Counted from the stretch's first letter, positions 12,954 through 22,324 are shown. The stretch is DNA of 64,000 bases from Mesorhizobium onobrychidis (GCF_024707545.1 NZ_CP062229.1:248001-312000), one strand, 5' to 3'. The notes: a model not told the origin generated them from the sequence alone. A program made the numbers and translations.

Positions 12954-13081
12954 GTCGGGTTCCTTTCGATAGGACTGCCGTCAACGCTATACGGGTCGAC
13001 GTCGTTCATACGCCACCGGCGCGCTTGCCAGAGCGCCGAAGCGGCCGGAAAGCTCCAGCTGCACTCTAAAATTGCCAAATG

Positions 13082-13879
13082 TCAGGCGGCTTCGCGATAG
13101 TATTTGGCCGTCGGCAGGATGGTCAGCGGTGCGAGTTCACCGGCACTAGGCGTCTCGAACAGCATGCGCTGCTCCATCGGCGTCGACCGGAAGAACGGGA
13201 AACGCTGGAGTACCCGCTCCAAATTGATCTCGTAGTTCGCGTCATAGAGTACCACGGGAACGGTGAATGGAGGATAGTCTCTCGGTTGCCCCACTTGCAC
13301 GGCACCGAAAATCCGCTGGTAGAAAGCCGTGTGTTCCTTGCGGATCACGCCGAGACAGGCAGTCACGTGGAAGCGGATGCTGGCAATAAGTGCTAGCCGC
13401 AACGTAACGTAAGGCAGGGCACGATGCATCGATATGAAGTCCGGGTCGGCTGCCAGAAGCGTCGGATTGATGAAGGATTCGCCGCGAAGCAGGCGCGGAT
13501 GAAGCAGATCGCCGAATCTGGTCATTGCGGGCGCGTAAGGTTCGCTCGGTGTCAGATGATGAATACGGAGCGTACACACAAGGGAATTGTCGACGAAGAC
13601 ACCAAAGCGATAACAGTTCGGCGTGTCGTCGAGCGCATCCATCATCATCTGGTCGCTGGATTCAGGCAGAAAGCCGTTCAGCCGGTAAGCCTTGTAGCGA
13701 AGCCGGTAAATCGCCTCCATGTCTTCACCGCTTTCGCAGCGCCTGTATTCCACGCGCTCAAGAAGGGTCGAAACATTGCGCGAGAAGGAAGACATCCCGC
13801 TGAGGTCGGTCGGTCCGTCATCCACATGAACAACCCCTTCGGATACCGCCACAATACAATTCCCTTCTGCCATCTTCAC
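13082..13879 (-). CDS. FeeM-like N-acyl amino-acid synthase / GNAT-fold acyltransferase
   Basis: The 265-residue protein shows the LuxI/FeeM-type GNAT pattern: a YRRCESGEDMEAIYRLRYKAYR start (residues about 44-65), a strand with SLVCTLRIHHL, and a central ESFINPTLLAADPDF segment. FeeM enzymes join a fatty acyl group from ACP to an amino acid, giving long-chain N-acyl amino acids with signalling or antibiotic activity; the product here is unknown. It starts with GTG at 13879 (AGG nearby) or ATG two codons later. It follows a GGDEF-EAL protein by 129 bp on the same strand, suggesting membership in a surface or signalling regulon. Confidence 0.65.
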   Translation of the reverse strand: MKMAEGNCIVAVSEGVVHVDDGPTDLSGMSSFSRNVSTLLERVEYRRCESGEDMEAIYRLRYKAYRLNGFLPESSDQMMMDALDDTPNCYRFGVFVDNSLVCTLRIHHLTPSEPYAPAMTRFGDLLHPRLLRGESFINPTLLAADPDFISMHRALPYVTLRLALIASIRFHVTACLGVIRKEHTAFYQRIFGAVQVGQPRDYPPFTVPVVLYDANYEINLERVLQRFPFFRSTPMEQRMLFETPSAGELAPLTILPTAKYYREAA

Positions 13880-14008
13880 TGCAAACCTATCGTGTGCGGT
13901 CGTGGCATAAAAGGTGGAAATCCAATCGACGTCGTTTACCTAATATTAACCTTAACTTGCGGCCGCGCGGCACGTCTGGTCGAGTTGGTCGAAAATGAAG
14001 CGCGGAAA
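13880..14008 (-). promoter_or_regulatory. AT-rich probable promoter of the FeeM-like gene
   Basis: A run with CTAATATTAACCTTAAC at about 13940-13956 stands out from the GC-rich surroundings. Repeated TTAA units suggest a regulator site (CtrA-like half-sites), but the spacing does not fit the full TTAA-N7-TTAAC consensus. Confidence 0.35.
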
Positions 14009-16318
14009 TCAGCTAAGCGCACGTTTGCCCGCAGGCTTTTTATCGATGGCGAATGGCCAGACCGTGGTAGCCATCGTTCCGATGCCGGACGCTGTCAGCG
14101 CTGAACCAAACAAAAAGCCCTGGACCATATCCGGTTTGATAGAGTGCGTCAGAATCTTGAGCTGCTCGTAAGTCTCAACGCCCTCGATAGTTACGTTGAG
14201 ACCGAGAACCCTGATCAGTTCGACCACGCCCTTCAACAGCGCGAGCGAACTCGGGTTCTGGGTGACGTCCATCAGGAACGAGCGGTCAATCTTGACCTTG
14301 TCGAGCGGCAGCCTGTGGAGATAGCTCAAGCTCGAATAGCCTGTGCCGAAGTCGTCTAGCGCAATGCGCACGCCAAGCCGTTTCAACTCCTCGATATACT
14401 GACGCGTCAGCGATTTGTCGTCGAGAAGCGCGGTCTCGGTGACTTCGATTTCCAGGCGGCCGGCGGCGAGGCCGGAACCGGCGAGCGCATCACGGACTTT
14501 CTGGACGATGCCACTGCTGCGGAAATCCTTGGCCGAAAGGTTGACCGAGACGCTGGTCGGGTCGGGCCATTTGACGCATTCGGCGCATGCCGCCTGCAGG
14601 ACAAACGTGCTGATCTCGGAAATGATGCCCATTTCTTCGGCCAGCGGAATGAAGATGCTGGGCGAGATCGGTCCGAGATCGGGGTGATCCCAACGACACA
14701 GCGCCTCGCAACTGGCGATCCGCATCGTGCTCATCGCGACGATCGGCTGATAGACCACCCGCAACCCCTTGCTTTCCACCGCGGTGCGCAGATCCGCCTT
14801 CATCAGCTGACGGTCGCGAAATGCCGCATCCATCGATGCCTGGAACAACCGCCAAGTGTTCTTGCCGAATTCCTTGGCCTTGTAGAGCGCGAGGTCCGCC
14901 TTGACGATCATGGCGTCGACATCGGTGTCCCTGACCCGCGAAAGCATCGCGCCACCGCTGGCCTGGATGCGCAGCCCATGGCCGGCGACGTCGACCTCGC
15001 CCTGCAGGTCAAAGAAAATCTCGTCGATTTGGCTGGTCAGATGGCTCTCGTCTTCGACGCGGTCGAAGAAGATCATGAACTCGTCGCCGCCGAAACGGCT
15101 GACGGTGACGCCTGGTCCGGTGACCGCCGCCAGCCGTTCAGCGACGGCATAGATCAATCCGTCGCCGACCGGGTGCCCAAGCGTGTCGTTGACGCTCTTG
15201 AAGTCGTCGAGGTCGAGCACGGCGAGCCCGCAGAGACGCTCGAGATCGCCGGATGCCATCGCCTCTCCGATCAACTCTTGGAAATAGGCGCGGTTGGGCA
15301 GGCCGGTGAGGCTGTCATAACGCGCCATGAAGCGGATCTTGTCTTCCGCCTCGACGCGGGCCGTCACATCCTCAAAAGTGATAACGCCCAGTTCCTGGCT
15401 GCCTTCGCGCGCCGAGAATTCATAATGCTGACCGTTCGCAAGCGAGACGAGAACCTTGCGATCGCGGCCCTCGCGCAGGGCGCGCGTAAGCTGGGCTTCG
15501 ATGTAGCGGCAGTCCTTCGGCGCCAGCATGCCGCCGGCAACGCCGCGCATCAGCAGACCGTGGATCGATCGCCCGAGCAGCGCGTCGGGCGACTTGAGCG
15601 ACATCAGATGCGCGGCTTCGGCATTGGCCACCGCTACCCGGCCGTCGGGGCCGAGCATCACAAGGCCATGCGACATGGTGTTCAGGGCGCGATTGAAGCG
15701 CTGGGCGATGCGGTTCGCCTTCTTTTCTTCGCTGATTGCTGTAAACAGCACCTTTCGCACAAGATGCGCCATCTTGTTGATGGTGAACATGAACGGGATG
15801 ACAAAGAGGCCCAGAATGACGTTGTAGACGTCGCCCTTCAGCATCAGGCCGACCGCAATCGGCGCGACCACGGACACGGACAGGATGGCGACCATCTTTC
15901 GGGAGCCGAAATTGCGGCCGGCGATGGTGATGGTGCTTGCCAACACCAGCGACACCGCTGCAATCTCGCCAAACAGGTCCGGAACCACGTAGAGGCATAC
16001 GAACGCGAAAAGTCCGACCGCCGACCCATGAATCGTCCCGGCAACAATGTAGTAGCGTTCCCAGGCAAGCGCGGATTCGTAGGTGACGATGGTGTCGGGA
16101 CTGACCCTCCGGATCGCAAGATAACGGCCGATGCTAGCGGCAACCATCAGGATGGCGAGCGCGAGATAGATTGCCGCAGACGTTTTCCAGTACACGAGCA
16201 GGCCCATAGCGCCTTGCGTGAAGGCGCCAACGAGCAAGATGCCTGCGTCGCGAAACAGCGAGCGAACGAAGCCAACGTATACGTCCTCGGATATGTCGTC
16301 GGGTCGATCTATGTTCAT
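14009..16318 (-). CDS. Membrane-bound GGDEF-EAL cyclic-di-GMP protein
   Basis: The 769-residue protein has about six hydrophobic helices in residues 20-185, a PAS-like sensor at about 205-320, a GGDEF domain with intact active site GGDEF at 410-414, and an EAL domain starting EAL at 538-540 and holding NLSAKDF, DDFGTGYSS, KIDRSF and QGFLFG. Both catalytic signatures look complete, so the protein could make or break down c-di-GMP. The product-inhibition site RxxD expected five residues before GGDEF is not present (GPGVTVSRF), so feedback inhibition at that site is unlikely. It stands upstream of the FeeM-like gene. Confidence 0.92.
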   Translation of the reverse strand: MNIDRPDDISEDVYVGFVRSLFRDAGILLVGAFTQGAMGLLVYWKTSAAIYLALAILMVAASIGRYLAIRRVSPDTIVTYESALAWERYYIVAGTIHGSAVGLFAFVCLYVVPDLFGEIAAVSLVLASTITIAGRNFGSRKMVAILSVSVVAPIAVGLMLKGDVYNVILGLFVIPFMFTINKMAHLVRKVLFTAISEEKKANRIAQRFNRALNTMSHGLVMLGPDGRVAVANAEAAHLMSLKSPDALLGRSIHGLLMRGVAGGMLAPKDCRYIEAQLTRALREGRDRKVLVSLANGQHYEFSAREGSQELGVITFEDVTARVEAEDKIRFMARYDSLTGLPNRAYFQELIGEAMASGDLERLCGLAVLDLDDFKSVNDTLGHPVGDGLIYAVAERLAAVTGPGVTVSRFGGDEFMIFFDRVEDESHLTSQIDEIFFDLQGEVDVAGHGLRIQASGGAMLSRVRDTDVDAMIVKADLALYKAKEFGKNTWRLFQASMDAAFRDRQLMKADLRTAVESKGLRVVYQPIVAMSTMRIASCEALCRWDHPDLGPISPSIFIPLAEEMGIISEISTFVLQAACAECVKWPDPTSVSVNLSAKDFRSSGIVQKVRDALAGSGLAAGRLEIEVTETALLDDKSLTRQYIEELKRLGVRIALDDFGTGYSSLSYLHRLPLDKVKIDRSFLMDVTQNPSSLALLKGVVELIRVLGLNVTIEGVETYEQLKILTHSIKPDMVQGFLFGSALTASGIGTMATTVWPFAIDKKPAGKRALS

Positions 16319-16435
16319 GACCTTGCGGTGTCGCGCGAACCGCAGTCATGTCATAACCGCCTTAAGAAAGGTTTAGAGGGGCCATCTCGGGGCCTGCGTC
16401 AAGCCTGTTGAGCTTCTTCAGATAAGGCGTATCGA

Positions 16436-19400
16436 TCACTCGGCGGCCTGGAGTTTTGGCCGAACCGGCGTCTTTGCCAGGCGATCGAGCAGCCTCTGGC
16501 GCTCGCCAGCGGCCTTTTCGGCACTGGCCTGCCTGACGTGACCATAGCCGCGAATGAGCGCCGGCACCGAGGCAAGTGCTGCCGCGGCCTCGACCTTGCC
16601 CGGCGCCAGCGCGCCGGCGACAAGCTCCAGGTCGGCCTCGTATTGCGCAAGAAGCTGCCGTTCCGTACGCCTTTCGGTGCTGTAGCAGAACACGTCGAAG
16701 ACCGTGCCGCGCAAGCCTTTCATCGCTGCCAGCAGGCGGAATCCTTTCATCATCCAGGGACCGAAACTCGACTTCCTCGGTTTGCCGTCCTTGCCGCGCC
16801 TGCCCATGATCGGCGGCGCGAGATGGAATTCGAGTTTGTCGTAGCTCTGGAACTGCTTCCCCAGTTCGGCGGCGAAGGAGCCGTCAGTGTAGAGCCTTGC
16901 CACCTCGTATTCGTCCTTGACCGCCATCAGCTTGAACAGGTTCCTCGCGGCGGCTTCGGTCACAGCAGTCGAACCGGGCACCGCACTGGCTTCGGCCCTG
17001 CGCAGCGCGGCCAGTCTGTCGGCGTAGCGCTTGGCATAGGCGGCGTTCTGATAGCCGGTGAGGAAGGCGACGCGGCGGGCGATGATGTCGTCCAGCGTCT
17101 CGGCGACAGCGGCGTTCTGTGCAGCAATTCCCGGCTGGGCAACGAGGCCGCGCACGAAATCCGGCTGGTGGGCGGCGCGGCGGCCCCAGCGGAAGGCTGA
17201 GACGTTCATCGCCACGGCCTGGCCGTTGAGCTCGATCGCCTTTTCGACTGCCTCGGCCGACAACGGCAAGCCGCCATGCTGAAAGGCGAAGCCGAGCATG
17301 AACATGTTGGCGCCGAGCGAGCTGCCGAACAGCGCGGTGGCGGTGCGTGTGGCATCGAAGAAATGCGCCTTCTCGTCGCCTGCGGCAGTGCGGATCGCCT
17401 TTTTCAGCCGCTCGACAGGCAGCGAGAAATCCGCCGACCGGGTAAACTCGCCGGGCATGATCTCGGCGGTGTTGGCGAGGAAGATCGTGTGGCCCTCGCG
17501 CACCGCGGCGAGCACCTTTTGGGCGCCCGACACGACAAGGTCGCAGCCAAGCACAAGGTCTGCCTTGCCGGCTGAAACGCGGATGGCATGGATATCGTCC
17601 GGGCTGCGCGCGATGCGGACATGGGTGAACACCGAGCCGCCCTTCTGGGCAAGGCCGGCCATGTCGATCATGCCGCAGCCCTTGTCTTCGAGATGGGCCG
17701 CCATGCCAAGCACCGCGCCGATGGTGACGACGCCGGTGCCGCCGACGCCGTCGATGATCGCCGCCCAGCCTTGGTCGCCGAGCGGGAATTCGGCGGGCGC
17801 TGGCACGCCGTCGAGCGGATCGGTCGTGCCGGCAATACCCTCTGCCTTCCTGATCTTGGCGCCATGCACGGTGACGAAGGACGGGCAGAAGCCGTTGATG
17901 CAGGAGAAATCCTTGTTGCAGCTCGACTGGTCGATCCTGCGCTTGCGGCCGAATTCGGTCTCGACCGGCTGGATCGACACGCAATTCGACTGCACCCCGC
18001 AATCGCCGCAGCCTTCGCAGACCAGTTCGTTGATGAAGACGCGCTTGTCGGGATCCGGGAAGGTGCCGCGCTTGCGGCGGCGGCGCTTTTCGGCGGCGCA
18101 GGTCTGGTCGTAGATCAGCACGGATGTGCCCCTGACCGCGCGCAATTCGCGCTGGACGAGGTCGAGATCGTCGCGGTGATGGATGGTGGCGCCGGCGGGG
18201 AATTCGACCTTGCCGGTATATTTGTCCGGCTCGTCGGTGACGATGGCGATTCGCTCGACGCCCTCGGCCCGCACCTGCCTGGCGATCATGTCCACGGTCA
18301 GGCCACCCTCGTGCGGCTGACCGCCGGTCATGGCGACGGCGTCGTTGTAGAGGATCTTGTAGGTGATGTTGGCGTCGGTCGACAGCGCGAAGCGGATCGC
18401 CAGCGCACCAGAGTGGTTGTAGGTACCGTCGCCGAGATTCTGGAAAATGTGATCGCGCTTGGAGAACGGTGCCTGGCCGACCCATTGCGCGCCCTCACCG
18501 CCCATCGCGGTGAAACCAACGGTGTTGCGATCCATCCACAGCGCCATGAAATGGCAGCCGATGCCGGCGGCGGCGAGCGAGCCGTCGGGCACCTTGGTCG
18601 AGGAATTGTGCGGGCAGCCGGAGCAGAAGAAGGGGGTGCGCGAGGCGATGTCTGACGTGTCGGCGAGCATCGCCTGGAACTGGCGAAGTGTCGCCACCCG
18701 CGCGGCGATTTCGTCCGACGGGCCGATTGTCCGCAAGATTCTCTCGCCGAGCGCGATTGCGATGTCATTGGGGTCGAGCGCGCCCTTGGCCGGGAACAGC
18801 CCGTCGCCGCGCTCGTCCTTCTTGCCGACGACGACCGGCTGCATGGCGGTGCCGTAAAGGTTCTCGCGCAGTTGCACCTCGATCAGCGAGCGTTTCTCCT
18901 CGACGACGACGATGGCGTCGAGGCCGCGAGCGAAATCGGCGATGTGCTGCAGGTCGAGCGGCCACGGGCAACCGACCTTGAATAGCCTGATACCAATGCG
19001 GTTGGCGGCAGTCTCGTCGACGCCGATGTCTTCCAGCGCCTGGCGAACGTCGAGATAGCTCTTGCCGATAGTGACGATGCCAAGCTTCGGGCTGCTGCCG
19101 CCGGAATAGACGATCCGGTTCAGCCCGTTGGCATGGATGAAGGCCGAAGCAGCGGCGCGCTTGTATTCATGCAGCCGCTCCTCCTGGCCGAGCATGTCGA
19201 TCTCGTTGCGAATGTTGAGGCCGCCGGGCGGCATGTCGAAGTCCGGGACGACGATATCAAGCCGTTCGAGTGCGGCATCGACCGAAGCCGTCGATTCGAT
19301 GTTGTCCTTGACGCATTTGATCGCCGCCCATGTGCCGGCGAAACGCGACATGGCAAAGCCGTAGAGCCCATAGTCGATGATCTCCTGGACCCCGGCCGGA

Positions 19401-19915
19401 TTGAGGATCGGCACCATGGTGTCGACGAACAGGAACTCGGTCGCGTGCGCGTTGGTCGAGGATTCGGCCATGTGGTCGTCGCCCATCAGGGCAAGCACGC
19501 CGCCATATCTGGACGAGCCGGCGAGGTTGGCATGGCGGAACACGTCGCCGGAGCGATCGACGCCCGGTCCCTTGCCGTACCAGACAGAAAAGACGCCGTC
19601 ATGCGTGCCCTCGCCCAGCAATTCGGCCTGCTGCGATCCCCAGCATGCCGTGGCCGCGAGTTCTTCGTTGAGGCCGGGCTGAAAGACGATGTCCGACTGG
19701 GCGAGCTGCTTCCTGGCCTTCCAAAGCTGCATGTCGAGGCCGCCGAGCGGCGAGCCGCGATAGCCGGAGACGAAACCGGCGGTGTTCAGGCCAGCCCGGC
19801 GGTCGCGCTCGCGCTGCATCAGCAGCATGCGGATGACCGCCTGCGCGCCGGAAAGGAAGATGCGCTCCTTTCCCAGGTCGAACTTGTCGTCGAGCGCGAC
19901 ATTGTGCAGTGTCAT
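16436..19915 (-). CDS. Indolepyruvate ferredoxin oxidoreductase, fused IorA-IorB type
   Basis: The 1159-residue single-chain 2-oxoacid:ferredoxin oxidoreductase performs CoA- and thiamine-diphosphate-dependent oxidative decarboxylation of aryl pyruvates. Order: pyrimidine-binding domain (GFVSGYRGSPLGGLDMQ near residue 48), a TPP-binding region (FCSGCPHNSSTK, GIGCHFMALWMDRNT, GGEGAQWVGQ), an iron-sulfur region with CEGCGDCGVQSNCVS and CNKDFSCINGFCP, and a gamma-type domain (GVGGTGVVTIGAVLGMA). The ATG at 19915 follows AGAGGAAA; longer upstream frame lacks homology. In aerobes the fused form is thought to serve aromatic amino-acid degradation. Monocistronic. Confidence 0.92.
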   Translation of the reverse strand: MTLHNVALDDKFDLGKERIFLSGAQAVIRMLLMQRERDRRAGLNTAGFVSGYRGSPLGGLDMQLWKARKQLAQSDIVFQPGLNEELAATACWGSQQAELLGEGTHDGVFSVWYGKGPGVDRSGDVFRHANLAGSSRYGGVLALMGDDHMAESSTNAHATEFLFVDTMVPILNPAGVQEIIDYGLYGFAMSRFAGTWAAIKCVKDNIESTASVDAALERLDIVVPDFDMPPGGLNIRNEIDMLGQEERLHEYKRAAASAFIHANGLNRIVYSGGSSPKLGIVTIGKSYLDVRQALEDIGVDETAANRIGIRLFKVGCPWPLDLQHIADFARGLDAIVVVEEKRSLIEVQLRENLYGTAMQPVVVGKKDERGDGLFPAKGALDPNDIAIALGERILRTIGPSDEIAARVATLRQFQAMLADTSDIASRTPFFCSGCPHNSSTKVPDGSLAAAGIGCHFMALWMDRNTVGFTAMGGEGAQWVGQAPFSKRDHIFQNLGDGTYNHSGALAIRFALSTDANITYKILYNDAVAMTGGQPHEGGLTVDMIARQVRAEGVERIAIVTDEPDKYTGKVEFPAGATIHHRDDLDLVQRELRAVRGTSVLIYDQTCAAEKRRRRKRGTFPDPDKRVFINELVCEGCGDCGVQSNCVSIQPVETEFGRKRRIDQSSCNKDFSCINGFCPSFVTVHGAKIRKAEGIAGTTDPLDGVPAPAEFPLGDQGWAAIIDGVGGTGVVTIGAVLGMAAHLEDKGCGMIDMAGLAQKGGSVFTHVRIARSPDDIHAIRVSAGKADLVLGCDLVVSGAQKVLAAVREGHTIFLANTAEIMPGEFTRSADFSLPVERLKKAIRTAAGDEKAHFFDATRTATALFGSSLGANMFMLGFAFQHGGLPLSAEAVEKAIELNGQAVAMNVSAFRWGRRAAHQPDFVRGLVAQPGIAAQNAAVAETLDDIIARRVAFLTGYQNAAYAKRYADRLAALRRAEASAVPGSTAVTEAAARNLFKLMAVKDEYEVARLYTDGSFAAELGKQFQSYDKLEFHLAPPIMGRRGKDGKPRKSSFGPWMMKGFRLLAAMKGLRGTVFDVFCYSTERRTERQLLAQYEADLELVAGALAPGKVEAAAALASVPALIRGYGHVRQASAEKAAGERQRLLDRLAKTPVRPKLQAAE

Positions 19916-20136
19916 CAGGCATTTCCTCTGCGGAGGCCGCAGTTCGAGCGCAGCCAACGTCGGAGTCGAGTACCTACAGTCTTTCTTCCCTTGCCGGGGA
20001 GGTCAAACAAAATCGAAGGTGCCAGGCGGCGCGCAACAAATGATCCGTGCGCGGCCGTGTGACGCCACGAAACGCCTGTCGGGGAGGATGGCCGAGCACG
20101 AAAATTCCGGCGGCGGTCAGTGCCGCTGGTGACGCA

Positions 20137-20667
20137 TCATGCAGCCTTTGGGCAATTGGGCTTCGGTTCGCCGGGCAGCTTGCCGTCGACATGGCCGGCC
20201 AGGTCCTTGTTGAGCTCGTAGACTGGCCCGACCACGAGAGGCCGGTCGGGCAGGACCGACTGGTCGAGCGAGGACGTCAGTGTCGTCTCGAAACTCTGCA
20301 GCAACTTGCCGCTGGAATCCTCGATGCGGATCGACACCGCATAGGGCTTGTCCTTGACGACGCAGGTGAGCGGCGGGCTGGTCAGCGTCACATGCGGCAG
20401 CTTCGGCCATATTTTCTGGGTGACGATGATCGGATCACCCCCGGCCGGGTTCTGGAAGGAGACCACGGCGACCTGTCCCTCACCCACCGGCCGCAGCGGA
20501 TTGAGGGTGATGACATAGGTGGCGATGCCCAGCCGGTAGTTGAACTCGAACAGCTTCCCGGAAATGGCGAACAGCTGGTCCTTGCCGGAGTCACGGCAGG
20601 CGCCGAGCGCGGCCGCCGCGAACAACGCCGCGACGACAATCATCGCGCGCGAGAATCTTTTAGACAT
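20137..20667 (-). CDS. Putative secreted lipoprotein
   Basis: The 176-residue protein has a classical lipoprotein leader: basic MSKRFSR, a hydrophobic stretch and the lipobox LGAC with Cys25. The rest is beta-rich with no family I recognise (AISGKLFEFNYRLGIATYVI, later PPLTCVVKDKPYAVSIRI). The start at 20667 is supported by GGGAGATC seven bases upstream. Its first eight bases overlap the end of the CGNR regulator gene, so the two are probably one transcript and the regulator may act on this envelope function. Confidence 0.6.
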   Translation of the reverse strand: MSKRFSRAMIVVAALFAAAALGACRDSGKDQLFAISGKLFEFNYRLGIATYVITLNPLRPVGEGQVAVVSFQNPAGGDPIIVTQKIWPKLPHVTLTSPPLTCVVKDKPYAVSIRIEDSSGKLLQSFETTLTSSLDQSVLPDRPLVVGPVYELNKDLAGHVDGKLPGEPKPNCPKAA

Positions 20668-21268
20668 TGGTGATCTCCCTCGCCGCGGTCCGGCGGCGAT
20701 AGTATCGGTTTGCCTTCTGTCGATTGCCGCACACCGCCATGTCGCACCAGAGGCGGCTGGAATTGCGGCTTTTGTCGACAAACAGCCAGCCGCAGTTCGG
20801 ACATATCCTCAGCCTGGCAATTGTGTCGCCGCGCAGCAGCGACAGCGCCGAGACCGCAAGCGCCGCCTCGAAGGCAATCGGCGTCGCCGGATTGCCGAAC
20901 GGTTTTCCGGGCCTCGCGATTTCGGTGCGGCTTCGGGCGAGTCCGTCGGCGCAGGCTTCAAGGAATTCAGGCATGTCTCCGGTGGCGATCGCACCTTTCG
21001 AAACCGCACGGCGAAACAACCGATCGGTCGTCTCCCTGATCGACAGCACCACCGGCGCGATCTTTTCAGGCGCCGGCGCTGCGAGCGGCCTGCCGCCGAG
21101 TTCGGCGGCGCGAAAGCCGCTCGCCGCTTCGGCAAAGCGGGCGATCTCGGCCGGATCGTCGAAACGGTCGAAGGTTTTTTCCGGATCGCTCCGCAAGACG
21201 ACGGTGTTCGCCGTGTCGAGCGCAAGCATGCCACCGGTGAAGCGGTGCGGAGTCCAGGATACTGCCAT
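20660..21268 (-). CDS. CGNR zinc-finger / ABATE-domain transcriptional regulator
   Basis: The 202-residue protein has an N-terminal ABATE (stress-induced regulator) domain beginning with FTGGMLALDTANTVV, and a C-terminal zinc finger CPNCGWLFVDKS...WCDMAVCGNRQKANRYYRR. The four cysteines and the CGNR signature are complete. Members are thought to bind DNA through the finger while the N-terminal part senses a ligand. It heads a two-gene unit with the lipoprotein. The ATG has no ribosome site and lies seven bases after a -10-like box, suggesting a leaderless message. Confidence 0.85.
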   Translation of the reverse strand: MAVSWTPHRFTGGMLALDTANTVVLRSDPEKTFDRFDDPAEIARFAEAASGFRAAELGGRPLAAPAPEKIAPVVLSIRETTDRLFRRAVSKGAIATGDMPEFLEACADGLARSRTEIARPGKPFGNPATPIAFEAALAVSALSLLRGDTIARLRICPNCGWLFVDKSRNSSRLWCDMAVCGNRQKANRYYRRRTAAREITNV

Positions 21269-21273
21269 ACGGC

Positions 21274-21311
21274 GAATCTAACCGATAAATCGCGTTTGAC
21301 AAGTTAGATTC
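21274..21311 (-). promoter_or_regulatory. Promoter embedded in a 9-bp inverted repeat before the CGNR regulator
   Basis: GAATCTAAC (21274-21282) and GTTAGATTC (21303-21311) are exact inverse copies, 20 bp apart. On the minus strand TTGTCA (21297-21302), a 16-bp spacer and TAGATT (21275-21280) form a sigma70-like promoter. The -10 box lies within one arm and the -35 box lies in the spacer, ending at the edge of the other arm. This is the geometry of an autoregulated operator. Confidence 0.55.
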
Positions 21312-21357
21312 CGGGTGCAACGCTCGTCACGGAGGCGATCGCCATTGCCTTGTCTTG

Positions 21358-21406
21358 AGAACGTCGTTCGTCCCAAACCGCTGCGCCCCGATTGCGGGGC
21401 ATGCAT
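21358..21406. repeat. Degenerate copy of the double-hairpin repeat, second hairpin only
   Basis: GTCGTTCGTCCCAAACCGCTGC matches the arm and core of the element at 3238-3286 (GTCGTTATCGCAAAACCGCTGC). The right side has diverged to GCGGGGCATGC. It ends just before the ribosome site of the LivH-type gene. Confidence 0.55.
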
Positions 21407-21418
21407 CGAGGACATTGC

Positions 21419-22324
21419 ATGCTCTATTTCTTCCAGCAGGTTCTGAACGGGCTGCATTCGGGCGCGCTCTACGCATTGCTTGCCTTCGGCTACGTGCTGA
21501 CCAACGGCATCCTGCACCGCACCAATCTTGCCTATGGGGCGCTGTTCGCCTTTTGCGGGCATACGGTGATCCTCACCGCGGCGTTCGGCTATCAGGCGCT
21601 GTGGCTGACGCTGTTTGCATCGGTTGCGCTCGGCGTAGCTGCGGCGTTCCTTTATGCGGCGCTGATCAGCCATGTCTTGTCGCGAAGCATCTTCGAACCG
21701 TTGGCCGACCGCTCGCCCAACGCCATCGTGGTGACGACGCTCGGCATATTGCTGGCCTTGTCGGAAGCCAGCCGTATCGCCGCCGATACCCATGACTTAT
21801 GGTTGCCGCCAATGCTGGCCCAGCCCATCGTCTTCGCGCAGAATGCCAGCTTCAAGGCCACGTTGACGCTGATCCAATTGCTCGATTGCGCCGCCGTGCT
21901 GGCGGGCATCGCACTGGCTGCATGGGGCTTCACATATTCGAGCTTCGGCCGGAGCTGGCGCGCCGTATCCGACGATCCCAAGGCGGCGGCGATGTGCGGC
22001 GTCGATGTTCGCGCGGTATTTCGGCGTGCGGTGCTTTTCGGCGGCCTTTGCGCGGCACTGGCCGGCGTGCTCGCCGCCTTCTACTACGGCAACATCAGCT
22101 TCGGCACAGGGTTGGTCTACGGGCTGAAAATCCTGTTTGTGACGGCGGTGGGCGGCTATCTCTCGCCGTTGCGGGCAGCACTTGGCGCTGCCGCCTTCGG
22201 CATGGCCGAATCGCTGTGGGCCGGCTACTTCCCGCTCGAGTGGCGCGATGCCTGGATGTATCTGTTCCTCGTCGCCATGCTGGTGCTGATCGGCACCGGC
22301 CGCGATCAGGGCAAGATCGCCTGA
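21419..22324 (+). CDS. Branched-chain amino-acid type ABC permease (LivH family), orphan
   Basis: The 301-residue protein has eight or more hydrophobic helices and the LivH hallmarks: N-terminal FFQQVLNGLHSGALYALLAFGYVL, the RAVSDDPKAAAMCGVD cytoplasmic loop that docks the ATPase (about residues 180-195), and GLKILFVTAVGGYLSPL. It would form half of the membrane channel for an amino acid or urea-type substrate. No LivM, ATPase or binding-protein gene is beside it, so partners must be elsewhere or the gene is a relic. The ATG at 21419 follows GAGGA by seven bases. Confidence 0.8.
   Translation: MLYFFQQVLNGLHSGALYALLAFGYVLTNGILHRTNLAYGALFAFCGHTVILTAAFGYQALWLTLFASVALGVAAAFLYAALISHVLSRSIFEPLADRSPNAIVVTTLGILLALSEASRIAADTHDLWLPPMLAQPIVFAQNASFKATLTLIQLLDCAAVLAGIALAAWGFTYSSFGRSWRAVSDDPKAAAMCGVDVRAVFRRAVLFGGLCAALAGVLAAFYYGNISFGTGLVYGLKILFVTAVGGYLSPLRAALGAAAFGMAESLWAGYFPLEWRDAWMYLFLVAMLVLIGTGRDQGKIA

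Noticed and set aside
13082..13879. LuxI-type homoserine lactone synthase
   Set aside because: Only the general GNAT/FeeM pattern is present; LuxI-specific residues and a LuxR neighbour are missing.
14684..16411. A 575-codon frame opposite the GGDEF-EAL gene
   Set aside because: Antisense shadow; the minus-strand frame holds complete GGDEF and EAL motifs.
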